Shown here: in pieces, positions 21,186 through 29,966 of the stretch
Position numbering within the stretch: position 1 is the first letter of the stretch
Layout of the letters: the number at the start of each line of letters is the position of its first letter
The notes under the pieces: generated by a model
The model's input: only the letters and a program-made list of their open reading frames with translations
What the model was told of the DNA's origin: nothing
Database searches by the model: none
Assembly (NCBI GenBank): GCA_017483665.1
Contig: JAFUVM010000070.1
Span: 1-36,044 of the forward strand
DNA from: Bacteroidaceae bacterium
GTDB lineage: Bacteria > Bacteroidota > Bacteroidia > Bacteroidales > Bacteroidaceae
Direction of reading: 5' to 3'
Length of the DNA: 36,044 nucleotides
Position numbers and translations under genes: made by a program

Positions 21186-22559
21186 TCATTTGACGAGGAC
21201 CTTTCTGCCTGTCCTGCCGTCGATGTAGAGGCCCTTGGCAGGCGGCGCAGAGAGCTTGCGGCCGGAGAGGTCGAACCATTGACCATTTAGCCATTTGCCG
21301 TTTTCCGTTTCCTCCGCATGCCGGAGGTCTATGGCAGTCGTATTGCCGCTAACGACGTTCTCGCCCATGTACTGCCCGATGAAGAGGATGGTGCCTGTGC
21401 TACGCTCGCTGATGACGTAGAGGAAGGGGCGGTCGGCATGGAACTCGCGGTACTCCGGCTTACCGGGCATGCCAGTGCCGCCCTCTATGACAGTCACGGC
21501 GGCGGCTTCTGTTCCTTCTTCGTCCATCTTGATTCTGGCTACCTGGAACATGTTGCTGATGTATTGCGGCACGTTGATGTAGTTGGGAATGTCGGCAGTC
21601 TGCGGGTCGAAGGCCGATGGCATGCCCAGTTCCTTCATGGTCTCCACGAGGTTCTGGTTTGTGGTGATGTCCATGCGCGGCAGCTTTACATCGACTTCAG
21701 CAATTCCCATCCATTGCAGATCATATAGCCAGGTGTCGGCATCGAGCGAGGCAAGCACATTGTCGATGCTCTTGCCTTCGCGGGGAAGCAGTACCGTCAT
21801 GCGGTAGGACTCGTTGCCATAGGGAAGTGCCAGAGCTTGATAGTTGTCGTTCTCTGTGTAGGGAAGTTCGTTCTTCATGTGCATCATCGGCACGCTTTCC
21901 TTTCCGTTGAACACCTCGTCCTTCGTCTCATCCTTGTCGAACTTCAGCGTCCAGACGCCCTTGAAGTAAACGGCATTCAGCAGGTAGCTGGCAGCAAGGG
22001 GATTGAAGGTCGCCTTGTTGAATACCTCCTTAATCATGCCCATCGTATGGTCGCTAGCCCATTGGCTGATGACGTCCATCGTTTCTCCGTCAGCAAAGTC
22101 GCGTGCCTGCGTCTCGGCTTCGTAGCAGGAGTGCGCTATGTTCAGGAAGTCGGGCAGGAAGTAGCGTGGCTGGTTGAGGAAGATGGCGTTGGAGAGCATT
22201 ACCTTCGTTTGCTCGTCGAGTGCCGGCAGTTCGGTGAGCATCTTGCGGCAGAAGGCGTTGATGCCGTCTGCTCCCGTTTCACCGAAGCCCAGCGTCTGAC
22301 AGATTTCCTCCCGTGTCACGCCTGCTGCCCCGTTGTTGAGCATCCCCAAGGCGTAGGTGACGCTTAGGGGCGATATGACTTGGTTGATGTCGCCGCGCGT
22401 CTCCTTGAAGAGGCGGAAGGAGAAGTCTGTGCTGCCCTTTACCAATGCCTGTTCTTCTTTGGTCAACTCAATCCATTTCGGCTCGTTGTAGTCCTGAGCC
22501 TTTGCAGCTACTGCCAGCATCAAAGCGGCAAGTGCCAAAAGTGTCTTGTGCAGTCTCAT
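21186..22559 (-). CDS. Exported serpin (serine protease inhibitor) with C-terminal tail
   Basis: The 457-residue protein has a Sec signal peptide (to about 22, AKAQ). The serpin core spans about 40-400: [18 protein letters not shown] (shutter region), [11 protein letters not shown], the inhibitory hinge [10 protein letters not shown] at 347-356, and the end [24 protein letters not shown]. The small residues in the hinge indicate an inhibitory serpin; the scissile bond should be near GTGMPG (361-366). After residue 405 comes a tail with [11 protein letters not shown] and [16 protein letters not shown], a short C-terminal motif common in secreted Bacteroidales proteins. It probably protects the cell from host or rival proteases. 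It has its own promoter and terminator. Confidence 0.93.
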   Translation of the reverse strand: MRLHKTLLALAALMLAVAAKAQDYNEPKWIELTKEEQALVKGSTDFSFRLFKETRGDINQVISPLSVTYALGMLNNGAAGVTREEICQTLGFGETGADGINAFCRKMLTELPALDEQTKVMLSNAIFLNQPRYFLPDFLNIAHSCYEAETQARDFADGETMDVISQWASDHTMGMIKEVFNKATFNPLAASYLLNAVYFKGVWTLKFDKDETKDEVFNGKESVPMMHMKNELPYTENDNYQALALPYGNESYRMTVLLPREGKSIDNVLASLDADTWLYDLQWMGIAEVDVKLPRMDITTNQNLVETMKELGMPSAFDPQTADIPNYINVPQYISNMFQVARIKMDEEGTEAAAVTVIEGGTGMPGKPEYREFHADRPFLYVISERSTGTILFIGQYMGENVVSGNTTAIDLRHAEETENGKWLNGQWFDLSGRKLSAPPAKGLYIDGRTGRKVLVK

Positions 22560-22608
22560 AGCTTTGGTATTTTAGTGATACGAAACGGTGTGCTTTACAT
22601 GTTGTCTG

Positions 22609-22644
22609 CAAAGTTACACAATAATTCCGAATGCTGCAAGCAAA
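22609..22644 (-). promoter_or_regulatory. Serpin gene promoter (-33 TTTG, -7 TAACTTTG)
   Basis: On the minus strand TTTG at 22644-22641 and TAACTTTG at 22616-22609 have usual Bacteroidetes spacing. The leader to the ATG (22559) would be about 43 bases. Confidence 0.6.
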
Positions 22645-22712
22645 AGCGGAATAAATAGTTCACAAGTGCATCGTGTACAGGTGGAACGGGCACTCAGCCG
22701 CCTGCGCAGGCA

Positions 22713-23660
22713 TTACTTCTGCGCTGTGACGTGCGGCATGTAGCGGCGCATGAAGGGAATGATGGCGAGGTACGATGCTGCCAGAATCAGGAAGCATACA
22801 TAGGGATTGCCGATGCGGGCGATGCCCAGCAGGCGGATGAGCGGTTCGTGCGTGACGAGAAGCATGATGGAGTACCTGCCGACGTAGGAAACATACGGCA
22901 GACGTTTGACGACCTTGCACAGAAGCAGAAGCGTCAGTACGCCCGCGGCGGAGAGCAGCATCTGCTGGATGTATTGCAGGACACGGGAGGCGGGACTGAA
23001 GAAACCCAATGCGATGAAGAGCGTGAGCGACACGGGCAGGACTTTCCGGACGGGCAGCTTTTCTATTACATCGTAGCGCGTAGCCATGTAGCCGAGGTAG
23101 AAGTAGAGGAGGTACCCGAAGGCTTTGCTGATGGAAGCGGGCAGCGACAGGACGTTCCCCAGCACGATGCCCAGCACGAGACAGCACAGACCAAGCAGGA
23201 TGTCGGACTTGATGAAACGCTGCAGGGCGTAGAACGAGACGTTCAGCATGAAGAGCGCCCAGAGGAACCAAAGGGGGATGTTGGGAAAGTCACGGTACGT
23301 CAGGAAGGCATACAGCAGCCGCCAGTCCTGTCCGGTCTCGAAGTTTATGCCCAGCCGGTTGTGCGCCAGGATGGGCAGCAGCACAGATGTTGTCAGATAG
23401 AAGAAGAAGAAGGGAATGAGCAGCCTTTTCGTCTTCTTGTGTATCAGTTGCAGTATGCCGCCATAGGACTTGAAGAACAGACCCGACAGGAAGACGTAGA
23501 GGGGCATGCGGACGGCATTGAGATAGGGGTCGAAAGGGGTGTGTACCCCAAGGTGAAACCAAATGACGAGCAGGATGCAGACGCCCTTTGCCAGGTCGAA
23601 GTACGGAATCCTGTTCCTGCCTGAGCCTGTCGGCTTTGATGAAGAGTCGGAGGGTGCCAT
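22713..23660 (-). CDS. Acyltransferase family 3 membrane protein
   Basis: The 315-residue protein opens with RIPYFDLAKGVCILLVIWFHLG, the start of the acyltransferase-3 family (normally FDxLKGxxIxxVxxxH, with the His in helix 1). About ten hydrophobic segments follow (for example LLIPFFFFYLTTSVLLPIL and LLLVTHEPLIRLL). Proteins of this family acetylate or otherwise acylate sugars of surface polysaccharides or peptidoglycan from the membrane. It is the last gene of the glycogen-cluster strand, 15 bases after the ThiD-AraC gene. Its own substrate is not predictable. Confidence 0.88.
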   Translation of the reverse strand: MAPSDSSSKPTGSGRNRIPYFDLAKGVCILLVIWFHLGVHTPFDPYLNAVRMPLYVFLSGLFFKSYGGILQLIHKKTKRLLIPFFFFYLTTSVLLPILAHNRLGINFETGQDWRLLYAFLTYRDFPNIPLWFLWALFMLNVSFYALQRFIKSDILLGLCCLVLGIVLGNVLSLPASISKAFGYLLYFYLGYMATRYDVIEKLPVRKVLPVSLTLFIALGFFSPASRVLQYIQQMLLSAAGVLTLLLLCKVVKRLPYVSYVGRYSIMLLVTHEPLIRLLGIARIGNPYVCFLILAASYLAIIPFMRRYMPHVTAQK

Positions 23661-23675
23661 GTCGTTCAGGGTTTG

Positions 23676-24740
23676 TCACGAGCGGCAGCGGTACTCGCTG
23701 GGCGAAGTGCCTTGCTGCGCCTTGAAGAACTTGCAGAAGAGAGCCTGGGAGGAGAAGCCGAGGCGGTCGGCTATCTCCTGCATGCCGAGGCGGGAAGTGT
23801 CGAGGTAAGTCTTTGCCTCGCTCACGAGGTAGTCGGCGATGATCTGTTTGGGTGACTTGCCTACGACGCGGTCCGTCACCTGCGAGAGGTAGCGCGTCGT
23901 GATGCAGAGCCGGTCGGCATAGAAGCTGACATCGTGAGCCTCGTGGTAATACTCGGCGACGAGCGACACGAAGCTGTTGTAGATGTCGATGGCACGTCCG
24001 CCTGCCTCGTCGGGCTTCGCATAGACGACTTGCGAGTGGATGAAGTCGTGGGCGTTGCGGACGGCGGTCGGCACGTCGTCGCCCATGCCGAGCCTTGTGG
24101 TGATGGCAGCCGAGAGTGCTGCTGCCACGCCGTGCCGCTGCCAGCCGTCGATGTTGTGGGAGGTGAAGAAACAGTCCCCCTCCCCGCTCAGCAACGCCGT
24201 GAGCCTTCCCTTCGTGTGCTGTCCGCCGCGAAGGAGCACCCATTTGGCTCCCATCCCGTGAAGTCTGCGGGCGGCTTCCAGCATGTCGTCGTCGGTGCGG
24301 ATGCTGATGCCGAGCATCTTCTCCGCGTCTCTCAGACGGAGCATCAGAAGCAAGGCTTCGGGAACAAGATGGCGCGTGATGGCCTCGACGACATCGTCGG
24401 CCACCATTTGCCGCCCGTCTGCATCGAAGATGCCGGGTGCGATGACAAGCTTCCGGCAGGCGATGATTTCGTCGCGCAGCAGGCGGACCGTCTCGCTGTC
24501 GGTCACAAGTCCGACCTTGACGGCTTTCGGGTGAAAGGAGGAGATAACGGACTCAACCTGACTCCTTACGACCTCGGGAGCAAGGGGCAAGGGGCAGGGG
24601 GCAGGAGCGTGCTGGCTGACACAAGTTATTGCCGTGAGTGCATAGCCACCCAAGGCAGCAATGGTCTGTATGTCCGACTGGATGCCGGACTGACCAGTGC
24701 TGTCTGAGCCGCCGATGCTTAGGATGGGAGTGCCCCTCAT
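23676..24740 (-). CDS. Fusion of a ThiD-like kinase domain with an AraC-type DNA-binding domain
   Basis: Residues 1-245 follow the HMP/pyridoxal kinase fold of ThiD (LSIGGSDSTGQSGIQSDIQTI at the start, KAVKVGLVTD at 72-81, KWVLLRGGQHTKG at 166-178). The motif that carries the catalytic residue in ThiD (HGTGC) is replaced by RHGVAAAL (202-209), and the usual TPN before the EA pair is lost (LMLRLRDAEK), so phosphotransfer is unlikely. Residues 255-354 form an AraC helix-turn-helix pair (CITTRYLSQVTDRVVGKSP, RLGMQEIADRLGFSSQALFCKFFK). The protein is probably a regulator that senses a pyrimidine or B6-like vitamer. It overlaps the GH57 gene by four bases. Confidence 0.85.
   Translation of the reverse strand: MRGTPILSIGGSDSTGQSGIQSDIQTIAALGGYALTAITCVSQHAPAPCPLPLAPEVVRSQVESVISSFHPKAVKVGLVTDSETVRLLRDEIIACRKLVIAPGIFDADGRQMVADDVVEAITRHLVPEALLLMLRLRDAEKMLGISIRTDDDMLEAARRLHGMGAKWVLLRGGQHTKGRLTALLSGEGDCFFTSHNIDGWQRHGVAAALSAAITTRLGMGDDVPTAVRNAHDFIHSQVVYAKPDEAGGRAIDIYNSFVSLVAEYYHEAHDVSFYADRLCITTRYLSQVTDRVVGKSPKQIIADYLVSEAKTYLDTSRLGMQEIADRLGFSSQALFCKFFKAQQGTSPSEYRCRS
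24580..24607. repeat. Heptanucleotide repeat (GCAAGGG/GCAGGGG) inside the ThiD-AraC gene
   Basis: Four 7-bp units (GCAAGGG twice, GCAGGGG, GCAGGAG) lie in frame and encode the Pro-rich APAPCPLPL stretch at residues 45-53. A change of one unit would shift the frame early in the protein. Confidence 0.75.
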
Positions 24741-26239
24741 TTCTTAGCCGGAGCCTTTGCCTTAGCCGGAGTTTTTGCCTTGGCCGAAGCTTTGGCCTTT
24801 GGCTCTGCCTTCTTGGCCGGAGCTTTTTTAGTGGCGGGCTTTGCCTTTGGCTCTGCTTTCTTCGCGGGTGCCTTTTGGGGAGCTGGCTTGGGGGCCGGGG
24901 CTGGCGTTTCCTCCTTCGCTGTCTCTTCTTCGGGCGAACCGAGCTGCTTGAGGCGGGCACGCAGGCGGCTTATCTCGCCGGCCTTGACGTTGAGTTCCTC
25001 GCCCATGTTGGCTATCTGCGTGTAGAGGCTGTTGAGCTCGTCGTTTTCTACGGAGTCGGAGAACATGTCCTTGACGCGCTTGAGGAAGTCGCCCAGGATG
25101 TTCATGTAGTTGGTGAAGGCGTCGTACTCGCTGTCGTAGATGCCTCGGCTGATGCCCATGCCGTTGTTCTTGGTGGTCATGAAGCGGAAGTTGTCTGTGG
25201 CCTGCAGGCGGTCCCAGTCCTGCTGTATGCGTCGGTCGCGCGAGGCAAGGATGCGTCCCACGATGTTCTCGTCGTAGAGTTTATTGAAGGCTTCGCGCTG
25301 CATGCCGTTGCCCAACATGCTGCTGGTGTCGCGCTCCTCGTCGTTCCAGCTGACGGGGTAGGTGACTTCGAGCGGGCTGACGGGTTTGTTCTTGGCGAGC
25401 ACCTCGGAGGGTGTGGCAAACTGTATGCCCATCTGCTTGCCTATCTTGGGCAGGGCGCGGAGGAAGTCGAGGATGTGGCTGCTGAGGGGCTGGTACTTGC
25501 CCAGTGCGGCAAGCTCCATCATGATGCCTACGACGTTCTCGCCTTCGGGCAGAGATGCTATCCAGCCCAGCCACTTGTCGGCCATGAGGGGGTACTCCGA
25601 CCAGGATGCGTCGTTGAAGCGAAGGCCGATGTCGTCGCTGAGCTTGTAGTCGCGGAGCAGAAGCAGGAGGCGTGAGTCCTGGGCGCAGGAGTAGATGTAG
25701 TGCGGACTCTTCCATCCGAGGATGTGCTTCGCGCCTTCCACCATGACGCCCTTGAAGCCCATGTCGGCAACGGTGGCGCCTATCTCGTCGTTGTAGATGA
25801 GGGAGCTGTTGCGGAAGACCTTTGGCGTCTGGCCGAAGAGCTGCTTGATTTTCTTGGCCTGCCGCTTGGTCTCTGCCACGAAGTTTTCTGTGTTCCCCAG
25901 CGAGGAGAGGCCGTGGCTGTAGGGTTCGGCCAGGAACTCCACACAGCCGGTGGCCGCCAGGCGGCCCAGGAGCTCGAGCATCTCCGGCGCATATTGCTCG
26001 ATGAGTTCCAGCGAGACGCCGCTGATGCTGAAGGCCACCTTGAAGTCCTTCCCGTTTTCAGCTATCATGTCGAGCATGGTCTGGAGTGCAGGCTTGTAGC
26101 TCGTCTCGAAGAGTTCGGTGATGACGCGCTCGTTCTCGTAGTCGTCGTAGTAGTAGTGGTCGGTGCCGATGTCGAAGAAGCGATAGCGCTTGAGATGTAT
26201 GGGCTGGTGTATCTCGAAGTATAAGCAAATAGTTTTCAT
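24737..26239 (-). CDS. GH57 family glycosidase (alpha-amylase type) with lysine/alanine/proline-rich tail
   Basis: The 500-residue protein has no signal peptide, so it acts on cytoplasmic glycogen. GH57 marks are EIHQPIH at 9-15, VEFLAEPYSHGL at 100-111 (in a position where other GH57 enzymes have conserved region 2), KGVMVEGAKHILGW at about 172-185, and a helical C-terminal part. From about residue 436 a tail of some 65 residues consists almost wholly of Lys, Ala, Pro and Glu (PAKKAEPKAK repeats), like histone H1 tails. The partner genes are a GT4 synthase and a debranching enzyme, as in other Bacteroidales glycogen loci. Exact specificity (hydrolase or branching/transferase) is open. Confidence 0.87.
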   Translation of the reverse strand: MKTICLYFEIHQPIHLKRYRFFDIGTDHYYYDDYENERVITELFETSYKPALQTMLDMIAENGKDFKVAFSISGVSLELIEQYAPEMLELLGRLAATGCVEFLAEPYSHGLSSLGNTENFVAETKRQAKKIKQLFGQTPKVFRNSSLIYNDEIGATVADMGFKGVMVEGAKHILGWKSPHYIYSCAQDSRLLLLLRDYKLSDDIGLRFNDASWSEYPLMADKWLGWIASLPEGENVVGIMMELAALGKYQPLSSHILDFLRALPKIGKQMGIQFATPSEVLAKNKPVSPLEVTYPVSWNDEERDTSSMLGNGMQREAFNKLYDENIVGRILASRDRRIQQDWDRLQATDNFRFMTTKNNGMGISRGIYDSEYDAFTNYMNILGDFLKRVKDMFSDSVENDELNSLYTQIANMGEELNVKAGEISRLRARLKQLGSPEEETAKEETPAPAPKPAPQKAPAKKAEPKAKPATKKAPAKKAEPKAKASAKAKTPAKAKAPAKK

Positions 26240-26295
26240 CGTCGTTGTGTGTTATGTTTAACAATAGGTGTATATTCGGTTGGTGCAGATGGGCC

Positions 26296-26361
26296 GTTGA
26301 ATTGTCATGAATGTTCAATTGAATGTTCATGACAGTTCAATTGAATCATCATGACAATTCA
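26296..26361. repeat. Three 22-bp palindromic units (TTGAATTGTCATG family), second copy
   Basis: Three exact 22-bp units (26296-26317, 26318-26339, 26340-26361) that match the array at 7637-7702 almost base for base. Here it lies between the GT4 gene stop (26424) and the GH57 start (26239). Confidence 0.92.
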
Positions 26362-26423
26362 AAGAGGTCGGCGTGTCGTGTCTGTCTGTGTGGCTCATCT
26401 TCCTTATATATATAATATGGTAT

Positions 26424-27728
26424 TTAGATGTTCTTGACTGCGTTCAGGTACTCTCCGTTGTCGAACCATCCGCGCGAAGTGAGCTGGTTGTAGCATTCGC
26501 GGATGCGCAGGCCAACCTTCTCCCACGTTATCTGGTCCACCTCCTTGATGCCTTCCTCGGCCAGGTAGTCGTGCAGGGCGTCGTACTGGCCGCTGCTGGA
26601 GATGGCGTCGGCCATGGCGTCGAGGTCCCAGAAGTCGACCTTGATGACGTTGCGCAGAATCTCGCCGCAGCCGCTCTGCTTCGAGATGATGGACGGGCAG
26701 CCGCATTGCATGGCCTCGAGGGGAGCGATGCCGAAGGGCTCGCTGACGCTGGGCATGACGAAGACGTCGCTGTTCTTGTAGCACTCGTAGACCTGCCTTC
26801 CGCGCTGGAAGCCGGGGAAGTGGCAGCGGTCGGCAATGCCGTAGCTGGCTGCAAGCTCAATCATGGCGTTCATCATGTCGCCGCTTCCGGCAAAGCAGAA
26901 GCGGATGTTCTGACTGCGTTCCAGCACGCGCTTGGCAGCCTCCAGGAAGTATTCCGGTCCCTTCTGCATGGTGATGCGCCCCAGATACGTCACCACCTTT
27001 TCGCCTTTCTTCTTGTTGGGCACGATGCTGCGTATGTCCTCGCTGAGGGGATAGACGGCGTTGTGCATGGCAACGCACTTGCGCGGGTCCTGATGATACT
27101 GGTTGATGACCGTCTGGCGGGTCAGCTCGCTCACACACATGATGCAGTCGGCATGGTCCATACCGTTCTTCTCGATGCTGTAGACGGTGGGGTTCACCTT
27201 TCCGCGCGAGCGGTCGAAGTCCGTGGCATGGACGTGGATGCAGAGGGGCTTGCCGCTCACCATCTTGGCATGCACGCCGGCGGGGTAGGTCAGCCAGTCG
27301 TGTGCATGGATGAGGTCGAACTGCTCGCTGCGGGCCAGCACACCGGCGATGATGGAGAAGTTGTTGATCTCCTCGTGCAGATTGCCGGGGTAGCCTCCGG
27401 CGAAACCTATGCAGCCCATGTCGTCGAGCCCCTGCAGGTAGTTGAAGTCGGCATAGAGATGGTCGCGGAAGCGGTAGTAGTCCTCGGCCGTGTGGCCTAC
27501 GAAGCGGTCCTTGATGTTGTCGTACCATACATCACGCCAGACGACGGGCACCTGGCTCATGTTCACAATCTTGAGGAACTTTTCCTCCTGTCCCGTCGGT
27601 TTGGGCATGCAGAAGGTGGTCTCGACGTCTCCCTGCAGGCTCAGTCCCTTGGTGATGCCGTAGGAAGCGACTGCAAGGCCGCCGTATATCTTGGGAGGGA
27701 ACTCCCATCCGAACATTAGTACTTTCAT
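26424..27728 (-). CDS. GT4-family glycosyltransferase, glycogen synthase type
   Basis: The 434-residue protein has the GT-B fold: N-terminal MKVLMFGWEFPPKIYGGLA (sugar acceptor and nucleotide-sugar loop KxGGL-like YGGLA), the middle FDLIHAHDWLTYPAGV, then VVTYLGRITMQKGPEYFLEAA, which begins the donor-binding domain, and the retaining motif SVSEPFGIAPLEAMQCG (Glu pair of E-x7-E). Length and position next to a debranching enzyme and GH57 fit the glycogen synthase of Bacteroidales (GT4, not the GT5 GlgA of Proteobacteria). It is followed on the same strand by GH57. A heptamer-repeat spacer lies before the start. Confidence 0.9.
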   Translation of the reverse strand: MKVLMFGWEFPPKIYGGLAVASYGITKGLSLQGDVETTFCMPKPTGQEEKFLKIVNMSQVPVVWRDVWYDNIKDRFVGHTAEDYYRFRDHLYADFNYLQGLDDMGCIGFAGGYPGNLHEEINNFSIIAGVLARSEQFDLIHAHDWLTYPAGVHAKMVSGKPLCIHVHATDFDRSRGKVNPTVYSIEKNGMDHADCIMCVSELTRQTVINQYHQDPRKCVAMHNAVYPLSEDIRSIVPNKKKGEKVVTYLGRITMQKGPEYFLEAAKRVLERSQNIRFCFAGSGDMMNAMIELAASYGIADRCHFPGFQRGRQVYECYKNSDVFVMPSVSEPFGIAPLEAMQCGCPSIISKQSGCGEILRNVIKVDFWDLDAMADAISSSGQYDALHDYLAEEGIKEVDQITWEKVGLRIRECYNQLTSRGWFDNGEYLNAVKNI

Positions 27729-27739
27729 TGCTGAGTCTT

Positions 27740-27774
27740 AATTAAGAGATAAGAATTAAGAGTTAAGAATTATG
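27740..27774. repeat. Heptanucleotide repeat (AATTAAG/AGTTAAG) upstream of the glycogen synthase gene
   Basis: Five consecutive 7-bp units: AATTAAG, AGATAAG, AATTAAG, AGTTAAG, AATTATG. They lie in the 73-base spacer between the debranching enzyme stop and the GT4 start. Confidence 0.75.
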
Positions 27775-27801
27775 TTCATTCTTCTTCTCTAATTCTTAAT
27801 T

Positions 27802-29766
27802 TCATTCTTCATTATATTTGTCAAGCAGTTTCACGATGCGCATGATGCCGGAGACGTTCATGGCGAAGCTGATGGCCCCGCGTCCGTGGAAGGGCGGGTT
27901 GCCGTCGAAGAGCTCGGGTATCGTGCCGATGCAATGGTAGAAGAGCTCTTCCTCGTAGCCCACCAGCAAGCGGTCCACATAGCTCAGCTTGCTCATCCTG
28001 AATATCTTCAGGCAGGCCTCCATGTAGAAGGCGGCGAGCCAAGGCCAGGCGGTTCCCTGGTGGTAGGCGTAGTCGCGCTGTACCTGCGGACCGACGTACA
28101 TCGGGTTGTAGCCGTGGCTCTTCGGCGAGAGCGAGCGCATGCCCTTCGGCGTGATGAGTTCCTTTGTGCAGTAGTCGAGCACACTCTTCTGCTGCACCCT
28201 GTCGAGCGGAGAATAGTCGAGAGCCACGGCGAAGACCATGTTGGGGCGCACGTCGTAGTCGCGGTAGCCGTCCACACAGTAGTCGCACAGGTAGCCGTAC
28301 TCGTTGTAGAACATCGGTGCGAAGTTGTCGGCGCAGAGCTTGGCTGCCGCCTCCAGCTCGCGGATGTACTTCTCGTCCTTCATGAAGCGGCACACTTCGG
28401 CAGAGAACATCAGGGCGTTGTACCAAAGCGCATTAATCTCCACGATGAAGCCTGTGCGCGGCACGATGGGCCGACCGCCGGCTGTGCTGTTCATCCAGGT
28501 GACAGCCTTGTCGCGTCCCTCGCAGCTGACCAGGCCGTTCTCCTCTATCTTGAAGTTGGGATGCTTCCCTGCACGGAGCCATTCCATGAAGTCCCAGAGC
28601 AGGCGGCCGTACTTCTCGACGCATTTCTCCATCGAGACGAAGTTGGCGTACTGCTGTATGCACCATGCCGCCCAAAGCAGCACGTCGGGATGCTCTATTT
28701 CGGTGACGCTGACAGACCCCCCGGCCCCCTTTAGGGGGAGACCCGAGCCTTCGATAAACTGGCGGATGGCCTTCTCGGCAGTATGCATCACGGCTTCGAA
28801 CTTGTCCACCTCGTTGTTCGTGAGCGTCAGGCCAGGCAGAGAGACGAACATGTCGCGTGCCCTGCACTTGAACCACGGATAGCCTGCCAGCACATAGTCC
28901 TCGTGCTTGCGATGCACGATGAACTGGTGGGCGCTGTTGACCAAAGTGTTGTAGAAGTTGTCGCGAGGCGTGCGGACGCTCACCTCGAAGTCGGCAAGCT
29001 CGGCCAGCGTGCCGGTGTCTATCTCCTCCAGTCCTGCGGCAAAGACGACGCTCTCGCCCTTCTTGATGTTGAACTCAAAGTAGCCGGGCACGTAGAGGTC
29101 TTCCGTCGATGCATAGCCGCGTTCCTGCTCCTTCGGGTACTCCAGGCCGCGATACCAGTCGGGTCGGAACACGAACTCGTTCTCCTTGTTTATCTGCATG
29201 AAGAGCGTCGGGTAGCCGGGGTACATGCAGGTGGAGATGCCGTTCTGCACGAGGTTGTAGTTGCGGTTCACTCCGGCATTCTCGTGTGTGAACTCGCGGA
29301 CGCTGCGGAAGGCCAGGAAAGGCTGCAGGCGCAGGGTCGTCTTGGAGTGTGCGTCGACCAGCGTGTAACGGATGATGATGCGGTTCTCGAAGTGCTGGAA
29401 CATCATCTCCCTCTTGAGGATGACGCCGCCAACGCGGTAGACGGTCGTCGGCACTTGCAGGGAGTCGAACTCGCGGATGTACTTGTGCCCACGTGGGCTG
29501 AAGTTGTCTCCACCATACTTGTGGAGGCCAAGGTTAAACTCGGCGCCGTGCTGAATGACGGTTGCGTCGAGGGATGACAGCAGGACGTGGTTCTCGTCGT
29601 CCAGCTCGGGTACAGGCACTACGAGCAGCCCGTGGTACTTGCGCGTGTTGCAGTCCACCAGCGTCGTGCAGCTATAGGCACCCGAACGGTTCGAGCGAAG
29701 CACTTCCTTCGGCAGCGACTCTGCCAGGTTTGTCATCAACGTCTTGTCGAAACGTAAGTAGCTCAT
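27802..29766 (-). CDS. Glycogen debranching enzyme (amylo-alpha-1,6-glucosidase)
   Basis: The 654-residue cytoplasmic protein has an N-terminal beta-sandwich (about 15-260, GAYSCTTLVDCNTRKYHGLL onward) and a C-terminal (alpha/alpha)6 barrel (about 270-650), the two-domain layout of archaeal/Bacteroidetes debranching enzymes. GYPWFKCRARDMFVSLPGL and GRPIVPRTGFIVEINALWYN are signature stretches, and SPKSHGYNPMYVG and YHQGTAWPWL line the active site. About ten extra residues (GLPLKGAGGS, near 341-350) come from a palindromic repeat in the gene. It leads the glycogen operon and diverges from a Crp-type gene. Clear and intact. Confidence 0.92.
   Translation of the reverse strand: MSYLRFDKTLMTNLAESLPKEVLRSNRSGAYSCTTLVDCNTRKYHGLLVVPVPELDDENHVLLSSLDATVIQHGAEFNLGLHKYGGDNFSPRGHKYIREFDSLQVPTTVYRVGGVILKREMMFQHFENRIIIRYTLVDAHSKTTLRLQPFLAFRSVREFTHENAGVNRNYNLVQNGISTCMYPGYPTLFMQINKENEFVFRPDWYRGLEYPKEQERGYASTEDLYVPGYFEFNIKKGESVVFAAGLEEIDTGTLAELADFEVSVRTPRDNFYNTLVNSAHQFIVHRKHEDYVLAGYPWFKCRARDMFVSLPGLTLTNNEVDKFEAVMHTAEKAIRQFIEGSGLPLKGAGGSVSVTEIEHPDVLLWAAWCIQQYANFVSMEKCVEKYGRLLWDFMEWLRAGKHPNFKIEENGLVSCEGRDKAVTWMNSTAGGRPIVPRTGFIVEINALWYNALMFSAEVCRFMKDEKYIRELEAAAKLCADNFAPMFYNEYGYLCDYCVDGYRDYDVRPNMVFAVALDYSPLDRVQQKSVLDYCTKELITPKGMRSLSPKSHGYNPMYVGPQVQRDYAYHQGTAWPWLAAFYMEACLKIFRMSKLSYVDRLLVGYEEELFYHCIGTIPELFDGNPPFHGRGAISFAMNVSGIMRIVKLLDKYNEE
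28715..28744 (-). repeat. SPKGG-type palindromic element inside the debranching enzyme gene
   Basis: The core CCCCCTTTAGGGGG, with GGGG-rich flank, lies in frame and encodes GLPLKGAGG. The host protein would normally pass straight from FIEG to the next helix here. Confidence 0.8.
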
Positions 29767-29928
29767 AACTTAATTCTTCATTTGTTTATGTGTTTCCTGC
29801 TTGTAAAATTACACTTTTTCTCTTAATCCGTAAAGTTTTTGCCTGTCTTTTTCCCTTTGTGACAGAAAATAATTGACCAAAAGATGTTATTTAACACAAA
29901 AAAGTTTGCCTTTCGTCTGTAATTTGTG

Positions 29929-29936
29929 TAATTTTG
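29929..29936 (+). promoter_or_regulatory. Crp-type gene promoter, -7 box
   Basis: TAATTTTG matches TAnnTTTG and would start transcription about 24 bases before the ATG at 29967. A similar but weaker box (TAATTTTA, minus strand, near 29812) may serve the divergent glycogen operon. Confidence 0.55.
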
Positions 29937-29966
29937 CATGTGGAACTAAGGAACGCAAGACCTATA

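Noticed and set aside
21005-21286. N-terminal extension of PdxS
   Set aside because: It covers a terminator and a promoter box and has no similarity to PdxS, which starts normally at 21004.
26373-27719. Long plus-strand frame of 448 codons
   Set aside because: Antisense to the GT4 synthase with clear motifs; composition (Val, Ala, His and Asp rich) is typical of a shadow frame. Similar shadows opposite RNase G and the debranching enzyme were also dropped.
22713-29766. Polysaccharide utilisation locus (SusC/SusD pair)
   Set aside because: Glycosidases are present in the window, but there is no TonB-dependent SusC-like or SusD-like gene, so it is not a PUL in the usual sense.
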